This document shows positions 43,849 through 52,455 of a stretch of DNA of 64,000 nucleotides, piece by piece. The stretch's first letter is position 1. Every line of letters begins with the position of its first letter. The notes under the pieces are model-generated. The model searched no databases, was not told the origin of the DNA, and worked only from the letters and a program-made list of their open reading frames with translations. The position numbers and the translations under genes are program-made. This stretch comes from an uncultured Corynebacterium sp. (GTDB lineage: Bacteria > Actinomycetota > Actinomycetes > Mycobacteriales > Mycobacteriaceae). The DNA lies in NCBI RefSeq assembly GCF_946998835.1, contig NZ_CAMQAZ010000011.1, forward strand, positions 1 through 64,000, read 5' to 3'.

Positions 43849-45231
43849 CTACTTAGCCGCAGCAATCATGTACTCACGCACCTCTACAAGAGTCTTACCC
43901 GAGGTCTCCGGCACGGCCTTGATCGTAAACACCAGCGCAATTGCGCCCGTGATAGCAAAGAAGAAGAACGACCAGGCACCGCCCACAGCATCGACCATCG
44001 GCAAAAATGCCTGTGCCACGAACCAGTTCGCAACCCACAGCGCGAGCCCAGCCAGCCCCATACCCAGGCCACGAGCCTCAGTCGGGACAATCTCGGAAAT
44101 CAACAACCAGGTAGCCACCGACACAGCCGCCTGCTGAAACACAATGAATACAGTCATCAGCAGCAGCGACATCATCGCACCCGTCGAAGAGTTGCTCGAC
44201 AGTCCATAGACCGGTGCCAAAACAAGCAGCGAACTCGCACAACCGACCAGACCGATAATCAGCATTCGACGACGTCCAATCCGGTCAATAATGCTCATAC
44301 CAATCGCACACGAAATCACCGAAGCGACACCGATAATAATGGAGGTATAGACAGAGCTTTCCGTCGACAAGCCAACCTTGTTCATCATCGTCGGCGCGAA
44401 GTACATGATTGCATTCGCACCCGTGACCTGCTGCGTTACACCGATCAGCATCGCAATGATGACCGTGCGCCGCACCCACGGCATCTTCAGGGCCTGGCGC
44501 TCGGCCGCACGCTGATCAGCGCTTGACGACGCCTCGCCCACGGCAACCTCATCCAACGTCGCCTGATTTCCTTGCATCTGACGCAGCACCGCCAGCGCCT
44601 TACCTTCCTGACCTCGGCGGACGAGGTACGCCGGAGTATCGGGAAGGACCAGCATGCCAATGAGCAGCACGATGCCGGGGACAGCACCTAGTCCCAGCAT
44701 GAGCCGCCAGTTACCGGAAGAGGCTAGAGCAGAGTTGGTGAGGAATGCCACCAGCTGACCAATCACAATCATCAGCGAGTTCAGGCTGACCAGACGCCCG
44801 CGCACGTGAGGAGGCGCCATTTCGGAGATATACATCGGCACGACAATGGACACACCACCGATACAGACGCCGAGCAATGTACGCGCAGCACCCAGGGAAA
44901 ACGCACTGGATGCGAAAGCACACCAAATGCTGCCAATAATGAAGCCGACGGCCCCGAGCAGGATGGTGCCTCGGCGCCCCAGGGAGTCTGCGACACGACC
45001 ACCCAGGAATGCACCGATGGCAGCACCGACCAAAAGCATGGCGGTGACCGTCGACTCCTGCCCCGGCGTCAGCTCGAAGGATCGCTGGATATACAGCAGC
45101 GCACCGGAGATTACGCCGGTGTCGTAACCAAAGAGGAGGCCGCCCAGAGCGGCGATGATTGCCACGGCTACCGACCGAGTAGTGGTGGCTTCCCGGTTCG
45201 GACCATTTTTATCTTGTTCGGTTGTACTCAC
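43849..45231 (-). CDS. Sugar porter of the major facilitator superfamily
   Basis: A 460-residue, twelve-helix transporter with GTG 45231 as preferred start; a 33-codon frame extension upstream has no typical N-terminus. Sugar-porter signatures: LLFGYDTGVISGAL in helix 1, DSLGRRG after helix 2, RTLLGVCIGGVSIVVPMY, PDTPAYLVRRG in the middle loop (PESPR-like), DRIGRRRM after helix 8 and PETSGKTL at the end. It probably moves a sugar or polyol with protons; substrate cannot be told. No linked metabolic gene is seen; nadE is divergent. Confidence 0.92.
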   Translation of the reverse strand: MSTTEQDKNGPNREATTTRSVAVAIIAALGGLLFGYDTGVISGALLYIQRSFELTPGQESTVTAMLLVGAAIGAFLGGRVADSLGRRGTILLGAVGFIIGSIWCAFASSAFSLGAARTLLGVCIGGVSIVVPMYISEMAPPHVRGRLVSLNSLMIVIGQLVAFLTNSALASSGNWRLMLGLGAVPGIVLLIGMLVLPDTPAYLVRRGQEGKALAVLRQMQGNQATLDEVAVGEASSSADQRAAERQALKMPWVRRTVIIAMLIGVTQQVTGANAIMYFAPTMMNKVGLSTESSVYTSIIIGVASVISCAIGMSIIDRIGRRRMLIIGLVGCASSLLVLAPVYGLSSNSSTGAMMSLLLMTVFIVFQQAAVSVATWLLISEIVPTEARGLGMGLAGLALWVANWFVAQAFLPMVDAVGGAWSFFFFAITGAIALVFTIKAVPETSGKTLVEVREYMIAAAK

Positions 45232-45368
45232 GCTGAAAATCTTGCCACCGTCAGGCCATAGGCCCCCTATCCACGCAGTACTTACTCGATAAAGATAAGG
45301 AGTTTCATAACTATCTGCCGCAAAAAGCATCGCCTTTCCGGCTCAGCCCTAGCGGTAGAGTTGGGGCC

Positions 45369-46220
45369 ATGACATCAGCAGGCACACAAAGTTTCTCTCA
45401 TCCCCTCCAGTCTGAGATCATCACCGACCTCCACGTCCGCTCCAGTATCAATCCTGCGGAGGAAATCAGCCGTCGAGTCGACTTTCTCTGTGATTACTTC
45501 CGCACTGCTCACGCCAAGGGCTTCGTTCTTGGTATCTCCGGCGGCCAGGACTCCACGCTGGCTGGCCGCTTGGCTCAGTTGGCCGTCGAAAAGCTTCGCG
45601 ACGGCGGTGAGAACGCCACCTTCATCGCCATTCGCCTCCCCCACGGCGTGCAGGCCGACGAGGACGACGCACAGGTGGCACTGCGTTTTATTCATCCCGA
45701 CCAAACCCTGACTATTGATATCGCACCGGCCACCGCCGCAATGACCGCACAGGTTACCGACGCCTTGGCCGGCAGCACTATCAGCGACTTCAACAAGGGA
45801 AACATCAAGGCACGCATGCGCATGATTGCTCAGTATGCAGTGGCGGGCGTTGACGGCGCATTGGTTATTGGCACAGATCACGCCGCCGAGGCCGTCACCG
45901 GCTTTTACACCAAGCACGGCGACGGCGCATGCGACCTCGTGCCGCTACAGGGCCTGAATAAACGCCAAGGCGCAGAATTGCTTCGCCACCTCGACGCCCC
46001 TGCCAGCACCTGGGAGAAAGTTCCGACCGCTGACCTGGAGGAAGATCGCCCTGCGCTTCCCGACGAAGTTGCGCTCGGGGTGACCTATACCGCCATCGAC
46101 GATTACCTCGAAGGTAAGGCCGTCTCAGATGAGGATGCCGCACGAATCGAGCGCCTCTACTCCATCTCCCGCCACAAGCGAGCTGTGCCACCCGGGCCAG
46201 CCGATTCATGGTGGCGCTAG
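45369..46220 (+). CDS. nadE: NH3-dependent NAD+ synthetase
   Basis: A 283-residue N-type ATP pyrophosphatase converting nicotinate adenine dinucleotide to NAD with ammonia. The P-loop is GISGGQDSTLAGRLAQ; GTDHAAEAVTGFYTKHGDGACDL and QGLNKRQGAELLRHL are typical. There is no N-terminal glutaminase domain, so it needs ammonia. Start ATG 45369. It belongs with pncB of this window to the NAD pathway, though not in the same operon. Confidence 0.96.
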   Translation: MTSAGTQSFSHPLQSEIITDLHVRSSINPAEEISRRVDFLCDYFRTAHAKGFVLGISGGQDSTLAGRLAQLAVEKLRDGGENATFIAIRLPHGVQADEDDAQVALRFIHPDQTLTIDIAPATAAMTAQVTDALAGSTISDFNKGNIKARMRMIAQYAVAGVDGALVIGTDHAAEAVTGFYTKHGDGACDLVPLQGLNKRQGAELLRHLDAPASTWEKVPTADLEEDRPALPDEVALGVTYTAIDDYLEGKAVSDEDAARIERLYSISRHKRAVPPGPADSWWR

Positions 46221-46271
46221 ACTGGCACCCCCCCTAGGCGCTGGAGTAACCGGTGGTAGAACAGACAGCTC

Positions 46272-46329
46272 AGCGCCGCCCTTTGAGAGTCAGCGCCGCC
46301 ACACTCTAAGAGCGCCGCCACACTCTAAG
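46272..46329. repeat. 19-bp tandem repeat between nadE and a TetR gene
   Basis: Two exact copies of AGCGCCGCCACACTCTAAG (46292-46310 and 46311-46329) and one altered copy at 46272-46291. The last overlaps the stop end of the TetR gene. Confidence 0.8.
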
Positions 46330-46921
46330 AGAAGGCCTTCGCGCCAGCGTCCCAAATAGCGCCAACTGCGGCCAAGCTGTCAGTTGCCGCCGCCTCTGCG
46401 TTCGGCTCCACTGCTGGTGAACCATCCTGGATGAGCTCAGCGGTTACCAAACCATGAGCAAACGCCCACATGGCCAGCCCCTTAGGCTCATCACCGGCAA
46501 CCTTGATAAATGCATCGCGAATCCAGGCATCCAACGACGAAGGTGAGACGACATTCACGAAATTGGTGCGACTCATCAAACGGTAACCATGGGGATCATC
46601 GAGAACAGCCTGGCGGTATGCCTGCAGCAGAGATGCCGAAGTGCAGTCCTCATCAATGGCAGCATGAATACGTTTACCCAGATTCTCAAGGCTCTCGGTC
46701 AGCAAAAGCTGCAGGAGTTCTTCCTTGCCGCTGATGTGCTTGTACAGCGATGGTGCCTTCACATCGAGCCGCGCCGCAAGGCGGCGCATACTGATAGCGC
46801 TCCAGCCCGATTCGCGCAGCATCGCGCGCGCTTCATCGACAATCTTCTGCATTCGTGGGGTCTGCTTGCGCACATCGGGCTGCGCTGGCACCCCATCGGT
46901 CATTTCTATGGTGCACGTCAC
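46325..46921 (-). CDS. TetR-family transcription regulator
   Basis: A 198-residue repressor-type protein starting at GTG 46921 (or ATG 46903, six codons on). The N-terminal helix-turn-helix is at about residues 23-70, with GWSAISMRRLAARLDVKAPSL and YKHISGKEELLQLL. The C-terminus is a helical ligand domain with the WAFAHGLVTAEL pattern of the WHG group of TetR proteins. It has no adjacent divergent efflux or metabolic gene, and its ligand and targets are unknown. Confidence 0.88.
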   Translation of the reverse strand: MTCTIEMTDGVPAQPDVRKQTPRMQKIVDEARAMLRESGWSAISMRRLAARLDVKAPSLYKHISGKEELLQLLLTESLENLGKRIHAAIDEDCTSASLLQAYRQAVLDDPHGYRLMSRTNFVNVVSPSSLDAWIRDAFIKVAGDEPKGLAMWAFAHGLVTAELIQDGSPAVEPNAEAAATDSLAAVGAIWDAGAKAFS

Positions 46922-47101
46922 ATTGGTGACTGTAACCCGTCACACCTCACTTAGGGCGCTTTTGGTCAATTTAACCCGACAATTTTCAAAAAATAGCTAA
47001 CGGCGATGCTCGGGTACGAAAAGTTACCCTTGCCCGCCATTAGCTAATGCTTGACGACGAGGCCCTACCCGTCGCCAGGTAAGAAGTGCGATATACCGCC
47101 A

Positions 47102-47536
47102 CTACACCTCGTAGCGATCCGGCTCCTCGCCGAGGTGGAAACGGCGACCCGAAACATCATTCGGAGTAATGCGCACGTAGTTGTACTTCAGAGTCGGCAG
47201 CCAGGGCTTCAGCGGCAGCTCATCTGCAGCGTTGATATCAGCGCGGGAAGTGAGAACCTCCGCGTCACCCTTGACGATGACCGACCAAGCCTTCTGAGCG
47301 TCCTTATCAACAAAGTCAGCTTCAAAGAGAACATCGTGGTTCAGAGAAACAGTAAAGAGCTTCGAGCCCTCGGCAGTGCGGAAGTAGATGTTCCCCTCAT
47401 GAACGACATAGTTCAGCGGGAAAAGGTCCATGTCGTCTTTACGACGAACAACGAGGCGCCCAAAAGTCTGCGTAGCCAGCAGCTCGAGGGACTCTTCGGC
47501 GGACAGGTTCTGAATGACGGAGTCGTTGTATGCCAT
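47102..47536 (-). CDS. Pyridoxamine 5'-phosphate oxidase-like FMN-binding protein
   Basis: A 144-residue split-barrel flavoprotein of the PNPOx-like family. LATQTFGRLVV and NYVVHEGNIYFRTAEGSKL are the family's substrate and FMN contact segments, and DVLFEADFVDK and WSVIVKGDAE follow. These small actinobacterial members often bind F420 or FMN, or act in stress; no reaction is assigned. It has an own promoter region of about 100 bp. Confidence 0.88.
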   Translation of the reverse strand: MAYNDSVIQNLSAEESLELLATQTFGRLVVRRKDDMDLFPLNYVVHEGNIYFRTAEGSKLFTVSLNHDVLFEADFVDKDAQKAWSVIVKGDAEVLTSRADINAADELPLKPWLPTLKYNYVRITPNDVSGRRFHLGEEPDRYEV

Positions 47537-47633
47537 ACACCCCAGTATTCCACCGTTCAGACAAAGTTGCTACAGCCATACGAGCAACCAATCACTGAGG
47601 TGAATGGCAGACGTTTTCCACCGAGGTGACGAC
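47537..47633. other. Short non-coding flank left of the repeat element
   Basis: Contains the promoter side of the PNPOx-like gene; nothing else recognised. Confidence 0.4.
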
Positions 47634-47866
47634 GGGTTAAGTAGCAAAACTGACAACTCGGAAACTTGCGGGCTGCACATGTGAAAAAGGGGCTGCACAT
47701 GATTACGGGCTGCACATGTGAAACTGTCCGAGTTTATAGCACTTTCAGGCCATTTTTCGGGCCATTTTTGCTATAAGCGGGGTCAGTAACTCGCATTGAG
47801 GACTAGGTAGCAAAAGGTACCCACCCATCGGCATGCCGGAGGGACACACTTTTTGCTACTTAACCC
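47634..47866. mobile_element. Possible 233-bp miniature element bounded by 16-bp inverted repeats
   Basis: GGGTTAAGTAGCAAAA at 47634-47649 and its exact complement at 47851-47866 bound a non-coding unit that contains repeat copy B. A third GTAGCAAAA lies inside at 47807-47815 and can pair with the right end. No target-site duplication is visible beside the ends, so transposition is not shown; a composite hairpin structure is the alternative. Confidence 0.5.
47668..47791. repeat. Intergenic repeat, copy B
   Basis: A 124-bp relative of 43135-43240. It has three GGGCTGCACATG units, then AACTGTCCGAGTTTATAGCAC, GCCATTTTTCGGGCCATTTTTG and GTCAGTAACT, with only scattered changes from copy A. Non-coding. 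Confidence 0.85.
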
Positions 47867-47898
47867 CACTTTGATCCTTTAACCCGGAATACAAGAAA

Positions 47899-47928
47899 TC
47901 CCCCGGTCATAACGACCGAGGGTTTTTC
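47899..47928 (-). terminator. Hairpin terminator after tRNA-Ala (possibly bidirectional)
   Basis: Arms CCCCCGGTC and GACCGAGGG with an ATAAC loop lie close to the 3' end of tRNA-Ala. A T run follows on the plus strand and a short ATTTCTTG on the minus strand. Confidence 0.65.
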
Positions 47929-47934
47929 TACTGG

Positions 47935-48007
47935 TGGAGCTAACGGGACTCGAACCCGTGACCCCCACACTGCCAGTGTGGTGCGCTACCAGCTGCGCCA
48001 TAGCCCC
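47935..48007 (-). tRNA. tRNA-Ala (GGC)
   Basis: A 73-nt cloverleaf. Acceptor GGGGCTA pairs with TAGCTCC and contains the G3-U70 identity pair of alanine tRNAs. Anticodon stem CCACA/TGTGG encloses CTGGCAG, anticodon GGC. T loop TTCGAGT. The CCA end is encoded (to 47932). Confidence 0.97.
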
Positions 48008-48205
48008 AGAATCAACATCGAAGCGGTTTTTCACCCCTTCGCTGTGGACTCCTCAAAGGCTACATGGCACTGCCAGATATCACCAAATCCGCATGTAGAA
48101 CACACTTTTACCCATGTGTTTCGCAGACCTGAAGCGAGTCCCGCGAACATGAACCGGCGATAATAACGGACTGACTTTCCTGGTAGCTAGCGACGTGCGA
48201 GCGAA

Positions 48206-48946
48206 CTAGCGCAGAGCCAACTCGACCCAGTCCCCCAAGGTATACTTTTCTTCTTCGCCGGGGATTTCCTCCAAAATATCCTTGCCATCGACGAACACAT
48301 GCGGCGAGGAAACCTTGCCCAGACGCTTTGCAAGGTCATCATCGTTCGCGTTGGCGCTGGCCTTTGCCTCGGTGGTGTCAATTCCAGAGCGCACCTCGTC
48401 GACAATATTGTCAGCAACGCCGAGCTGCTCCAGACGGTCAGCCAACTCATCATCACTCCAGGTGATGGAATCTTGCTGGTCGGCCATCATCATGGTGCGG
48501 AAGTTCCAGAATGCGCGGGCATCACCGGTCTCGGCAATCTTGCGGGCAACTGCATAGACGCGAGTGGAGTGACCATCACGCTGTTCCTTCTCCCGGGCAT
48601 CCAGGAAATTCAGCGTACGGTATTCAGCAACCAGCTTGCCGTCATTTAGCGCCTTGAGCTCATCATCGTGGCCCTCTTCACTCATCTGTGCACAGTAGTG
48701 ACATGAAAAGTCCTCGAAAATCGTGGCCTTTTTCGCCCCTGCAGCGCCATCCTTACTCAAACGGATGACATCACCGTCGAGCGCTACGGAGAAATTGACA
48801 TCCTCATCCGGCAGCCCCCCAATCGGCTGCGAACGACCGATGTAAATGACACCGCCAATCACAAGGGCAACGACAGCAAGAAGAGCAATCAAGCCTACGA
48901 CAAAGCCATTGCCCTTTTCATTCGGATTCTTAATCTTCTGACTCAC
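48206..48946 (-). CDS. DsbA-like membrane-anchored thiol-disulfide oxidoreductase
   Basis: A 246-residue protein starting at GTG 48946 (MSQKIKNPNEKG), preferred over a frame extension of 26 codons that is cysteine- and tryptophan-rich and unlike the family. One transmembrane anchor lies near residues 16-38, followed by a DsbA-like thioredoxin fold outside the membrane: active site CHYC in EDFSCHYCAQM, and a late cis-Pro segment VSSPHVFVDGKDI. It likely makes disulfides in exported proteins, an essential process in corynebacteria. MauE, a usual partner, lies 208 bp upstream on the same strand. Confidence 0.93.
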   Translation of the reverse strand: MSQKIKNPNEKGNGFVVGLIALLAVVALVIGGVIYIGRSQPIGGLPDEDVNFSVALDGDVIRLSKDGAAGAKKATIFEDFSCHYCAQMSEEGHDDELKALNDGKLVAEYRTLNFLDAREKEQRDGHSTRVYAVARKIAETGDARAFWNFRTMMMADQQDSITWSDDELADRLEQLGVADNIVDEVRSGIDTTEAKASANANDDDLAKRLGKVSSPHVFVDGKDILEEIPGEEEKYTLGDWVELALR

Positions 48947-49154
48947 ACCGCTTACGATAGCGGTGATTTCTTGCCAACAACACAATTGTTGCTGAGAAAA
49001 CCCAAATTGTTGCCAAGTCCACAACGAATTCTAGGGCGAAATTCGACTGCAAGCACCAATTCTCTTGCAGCTACCTCACTGGGCTCCCGCTCTCAGCCGA
49101 CCCACTGCCCACTCTGGAGACTGCGCAACTAGACCCCGCTCTCGAGGCAGCGGG

Positions 49155-49595
49155 CTAGGGGTAAATGGCCCACTTTTTCCACGGCCACAGGTACACAAAC
49201 ACCGCCAGGACCATGAAACCAATATCACGGGCAATAGACGTCAGATATGAAACCGCATCAGCGTTCTCGTCGTAGCCACCACCGCCAAAGCAACCACAGT
49301 CAATCTGCAGGCCACGTGCCCACGCCGAAATGATGCCACCGATGAACACCAGCAACAACAATCCCGATACCACCGCCACCGGGCGCAGGAACAGGCCCAG
49401 GATCAGCAGGAGACCGAGGATGACTTCGAAAGCGGGCAGCGCCACCGCCACAACCGGCACCAAATCGCTCGGCAGCAGCTCATACGCCTGCACGGCCTGA
49501 CGCGATTCCAGCGGGTTGAGCAGTTTAATAAGACCCGAGTACAGCCAAATTGCTGCCAGGCCAAAGCGCGCCACCACACCAACGAAGTTCTTCAT
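49155..49595 (-). CDS. MauE/DoxX-family membrane redox protein
   Basis: A 146-residue protein (MKNFVGVVARFGLAAIW; a start two codons upstream is equally possible) with four transmembrane segments. The family signature GLIKLLNP and the exposed cysteine pair in LQIDCGCFGGGG are present. MauE-type proteins are linked with thiol-disulfide exchange across the membrane, often beside DsbA-like proteins, as here, so it may reoxidise or reduce the neighbouring protein. That role is inference. Confidence 0.88.
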   Translation of the reverse strand: MKNFVGVVARFGLAAIWLYSGLIKLLNPLESRQAVQAYELLPSDLVPVVAVALPAFEVILGLLLILGLFLRPVAVVSGLLLLVFIGGIISAWARGLQIDCGCFGGGGYDENADAVSYLTSIARDIGFMVLAVFVYLWPWKKWAIYP

Positions 49596-49613
49596 ACTCA
49601 AAAAGGTAGTACA

Positions 49614-49635
49614 GGCTAGCTGTTTCCAGCTAGCC
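49614..49635 (-). terminator. Hairpin between pgm and the MauE gene
   Basis: A nine-bp stem GGCTAGCTG/CAGCTAGCC with a four-base loop, followed on the minus strand by TGTACTACCTTTTTG. Two direct copies of ACCCGTTCAGAA lie between it and the pgm stop. Confidence 0.65.
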
Positions 49636-49666
49636 CAGAGACCGGCTGGCTATTACCCGTTCAGAA

Positions 49667-51322
49667 TTACCCGTTCAGAACTGCGGAGACAACGTCCTGC
49701 GCCTCAGCCTGGACCTGTGCCAGGTGATCCGCCCCCTTGAAGGACTCCGCGTAGATTTTGTACTTATCCTCGGTGCCCGACGGGCGTGCTGCGAACCATG
49801 CGTTCTCCGTGACTACCTTCAGGCCACCAATCGCAGCACCGTTGCCCGGTGCCTCAGTCAGCTTGGCCGTAATAGTCTCTCCTGCCAGGGTGTCGGCCTT
49901 GACCTGCTCCGGCGAGAGCTTCTTCAGAATTGCCTTCTGTTCGCGAGTTGCGTCCGCATCTGTGCGGGCGTAGGCCGGGGCACCGTACTTATCGGCAAGC
50001 TCAGCATAGAGCTGCGACGGAGTCTTCTTGGTCACAGCCGTAATCTCGCTGGCCAAAAGATCCAGGATGATGCCGTCCTTGTCGGTGGACCACACAGTGC
50101 CGTCGTGACGCAGGAACGATGCGCCAGCGGATTCCTCGCCACCGAAACCGATGGTGCCGCCGAGCAGACCAGGGACGAACCACTTGAAGCCGACCGGCAC
50201 TTCCACGAGCTTGCGGCCCAAATTGGCAACGACGCGGTCAATCATCGACGAGGACACCAGTGTCTTACCGACCGCGGTCTCCTGCGACCAGCCCGGACGG
50301 TGCGCAAAGAGGTAATCAATGGCAACGGCCAAGTAGTGGTTCGGGTTCATCAGACCCGCATCCGGAGTCACAATTCCGTGGCGGTCCGAGTCCGCGTCGT
50401 TACCGGTGGAGATGTCGAACTTGTCGCGGTTGCCAATCAAGGATGCCATCGCATTCGGCGAGGAGCAGTCCATACGAATCTTGCCGTCGGTATCCAGAGT
50501 CATAAAACGCCAGGTCGCATCAACCAGTGGATTGACCACAGTCAGGTTCAGGTTGTGCGCATCGCCAATCGCGCCCCAATAATCCACCGACGCACCGCCC
50601 ATTGGATCAGCACCGATACGTACGCCCGCATCACGGATAGCGTCGAGGTTGACAACATTCGGCAAATCCGAAACGTATGCATTGAGGTAGTCGTGCTTGA
50701 CGACGAGGTTCCCAGCCTTTTCCACCAGCTGGCGCTTAACCCCATCCAGGCCCTTCGCCAGGTATTCGTTGGCTCGAGCTGCAATCCAGTCGGTCGCATC
50801 CGCATCCGCAGGGCCACCGGTCGGCGGGTTGTATTTAAAACCACCATCCCGTGGCGGATTGTGGGAAGGGGTAATCACGATGCCGTCGGCACGCGCGGAG
50901 CTAGTGCCCGTCGGACCGCCCTCAACATCGTGGTTGAAGGTCAGAATTGCGTGGCTGACGGCGGGAGTCGGAGTGTAGCGGTCCTGGGCATCGACCATCA
51001 CGGTAATGCCATTGGCGGTGAGTACCTCGAGGGCGGAAATCATTGCCGGCTCAGACAGACCGTGGGTATCGCGGCCAACGTAGAGCGGGCCTTCAATGCC
51101 CTGGCCCTTGCGGTAGTCGACGATGGCCTGGGTAGTGGCGTGAATATGATCTTCGTTGAAAGCGCCGTCGAGGGAGGAACCGCGGTGGCCGGAGGTGCCG
51201 AAAACGACCTTCTGGTCGGGGTTATTCGGGTCCGGGTGCTTTGTGTAGTAGGCAGTGACCAGTTCCGCGACATCAATAAGGTCGGACGGCTGGGCCAATT
51301 GCCCGGCGCGCTCATGAGCCAT
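49667..51322 (-). CDS. pgm: Phosphoglucomutase, alpha-D-glucose-phosphate-specific
   Basis: A 551-residue cytoplasmic enzyme converting glucose 1-phosphate and 6-phosphate. ATG 51322 has GGAGG eight bases upstream. The active-site serine is in VITPSHNPPRDGG; the metal loop is STGNDADSDRHGI, the sugar-binding loop FGGEESAG, and the phosphate-binding C-terminus FAARPSGTEDKYKIYAE. It supplies precursors for glycogen, trehalose and cell-wall sugars. Gene order pgm next to divergent crcB pair is the same as in C. glutamicum. Confidence 0.97.
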   Translation of the reverse strand: MAHERAGQLAQPSDLIDVAELVTAYYTKHPDPNNPDQKVVFGTSGHRGSSLDGAFNEDHIHATTQAIVDYRKGQGIEGPLYVGRDTHGLSEPAMISALEVLTANGITVMVDAQDRYTPTPAVSHAILTFNHDVEGGPTGTSSARADGIVITPSHNPPRDGGFKYNPPTGGPADADATDWIAARANEYLAKGLDGVKRQLVEKAGNLVVKHDYLNAYVSDLPNVVNLDAIRDAGVRIGADPMGGASVDYWGAIGDAHNLNLTVVNPLVDATWRFMTLDTDGKIRMDCSSPNAMASLIGNRDKFDISTGNDADSDRHGIVTPDAGLMNPNHYLAVAIDYLFAHRPGWSQETAVGKTLVSSSMIDRVVANLGRKLVEVPVGFKWFVPGLLGGTIGFGGEESAGASFLRHDGTVWSTDKDGIILDLLASEITAVTKKTPSQLYAELADKYGAPAYARTDADATREQKAILKKLSPEQVKADTLAGETITAKLTEAPGNGAAIGGLKVVTENAWFAARPSGTEDKYKIYAESFKGADHLAQVQAEAQDVVSAVLNG

Positions 51323-51544
51323 TGTGGGTATCCTCCTGCTAATTCGGCGAACTGCGCAACCGACAACTTCGCTGCGCTTCCTCTTTCCAGTGTCCCCGTT
51401 TTAGGGTCAACGCGCATGGCAGAACCACTTGGCAACGCAATCTCGCCCCTGCAATAGGGTGCGATGGGACTATTGCTGCGTGGGTGTCTGAAGCATGACC
51501 GGTTGGTAGCTGCGACGACTGGCTGCTGTGCTAGCGTTCTCACC

Positions 51545-51964
51545 GTGAATGAGGAATCTGTCGCTCCGAAGCTGCCATCAGCAGGACGAGGGCAAGTTCT
51601 TACAGCGTTGGCCGTGGCCGCCGGCGCTGCCCTCGGCGCGGTAAGTCGCTTTCTATCCGGAGCAGCTATTGATTCGATTGCAGGCTCTGGAACAAGCACG
51701 GTTTCGACCACTGCCATCAACCTGGTGGGCTGCTTTCTCTTTGGCCTGGTTAGCAGCATCGTTTTCGCTAATCCTCGACTTGCCGCCTTCTGCGGCACTG
51801 GATTCTGTGGTGGCTTCACCACTTTTTCTGCGTTTGTGATTCTCCTGCTCGCCCAGTCAGACGTGTCCGCCATGCTGGTGATGACTGTCGGACTCATTCA
51901 CCTGCTGTGCTGTCCTCTCGTCTACTGGCTGGGAACCAAGTGTGTGCGGGAGACAGCGGAATGA
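51545..51964 (+). CDS. crcB: Fluoride ion channel subunit CrcB/Fluc (first)
   Basis: A 139-residue four-helix protein starting at GTG 51545. LGAVSRFL, STTAINLVGCFLFGL and the pore-lining GTGFCGGFTTFSAF are Fluc signatures. Fluc channels export fluoride as dual-topology dimers. It overlaps the second crcB by four bases (ATGA), and the pair probably forms an antiparallel heterodimer. No fluoride riboswitch was found upstream. Confidence 0.93.
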   Translation: MNEESVAPKLPSAGRGQVLTALAVAAGAALGAVSRFLSGAAIDSIAGSGTSTVSTTAINLVGCFLFGLVSSIVFANPRLAAFCGTGFCGGFTTFSAFVILLLAQSDVSAMLVMTVGLIHLLCCPLVYWLGTKCVRETAE

Positions 51965-52386
51965 CCGAAGACATTCTCAGCTCTTTTCCCTCAGCACTCT
52001 ATGCCATCCTCGCAGTCGCCGTTGGCGCAGCAGTTGGAGGAGCACTGCGGTTTGGGCTGGCCGAACTTGCGGTGAAATGGACTGAATCTAAGCTGCCCGG
52101 GACGTGGAGCGCGAATATGCTCGCCTGTTTGGTCGCCGGTGTTGCTGCTGCGGTGTGGTCGCGGGGGACGTCGATAAGCGATGGCCTAACGCCCGCCCTG
52201 GCCTATGCAACGGTGATGATTGGCTTCGCTGGCGGGCTATCGACCTGGTCGACGCTTGCGGGCGAGATTGCGCGGCTTAGTAATCAACACTTTTGGAGGG
52301 CATGCGGGTACGCCGCTCTCACACTCATCGGCGGAACAATCTTTGCTTACGTGGGGATGCATCTACCCCCACTTGTGGCGAATTAA
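51961..52386 (+). CDS. crcB: Fluoride ion channel subunit CrcB/Fluc (second)
   Basis: A 141-residue paralogue with four helices. GGALRFGLAELAV and GFAGGLSTWSTLAGEI match the Fluc motifs (GFCGGxTTFSTF in the family), with Thr/Ser substituted in the second, and NMLACLVAGVAA replaces the usual N-x-x-G segment. Such diverged pairs occur in Gram-positive bacteria as heterodimers. ATG 51961 overlaps the first crcB stop. Confidence 0.9.
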   Translation: MTEDILSSFPSALYAILAVAVGAAVGGALRFGLAELAVKWTESKLPGTWSANMLACLVAGVAAAVWSRGTSISDGLTPALAYATVMIGFAGGLSTWSTLAGEIARLSNQHFWRACGYAALTLIGGTIFAYVGMHLPPLVAN

Positions 52387-52455
52387 CGACATAAAGGCCA
52401 TTTTCTGAAAATTTGATGGCAATTTTTAGCCTTCCTATCAGTAAAGTTCCACAGC

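Noticed and set aside
49724..51457. 577-codon plus-strand frame opposite pgm
   Set aside because: Antisense to the complete phosphoglucomutase gene with all its active-site motifs; no family signature of its own.
51322..51545. Fluoride riboswitch before crcB
   Set aside because: The conserved GGTGATGG and CCGCCTGATGG-like core elements were not found in the 220 bp upstream.
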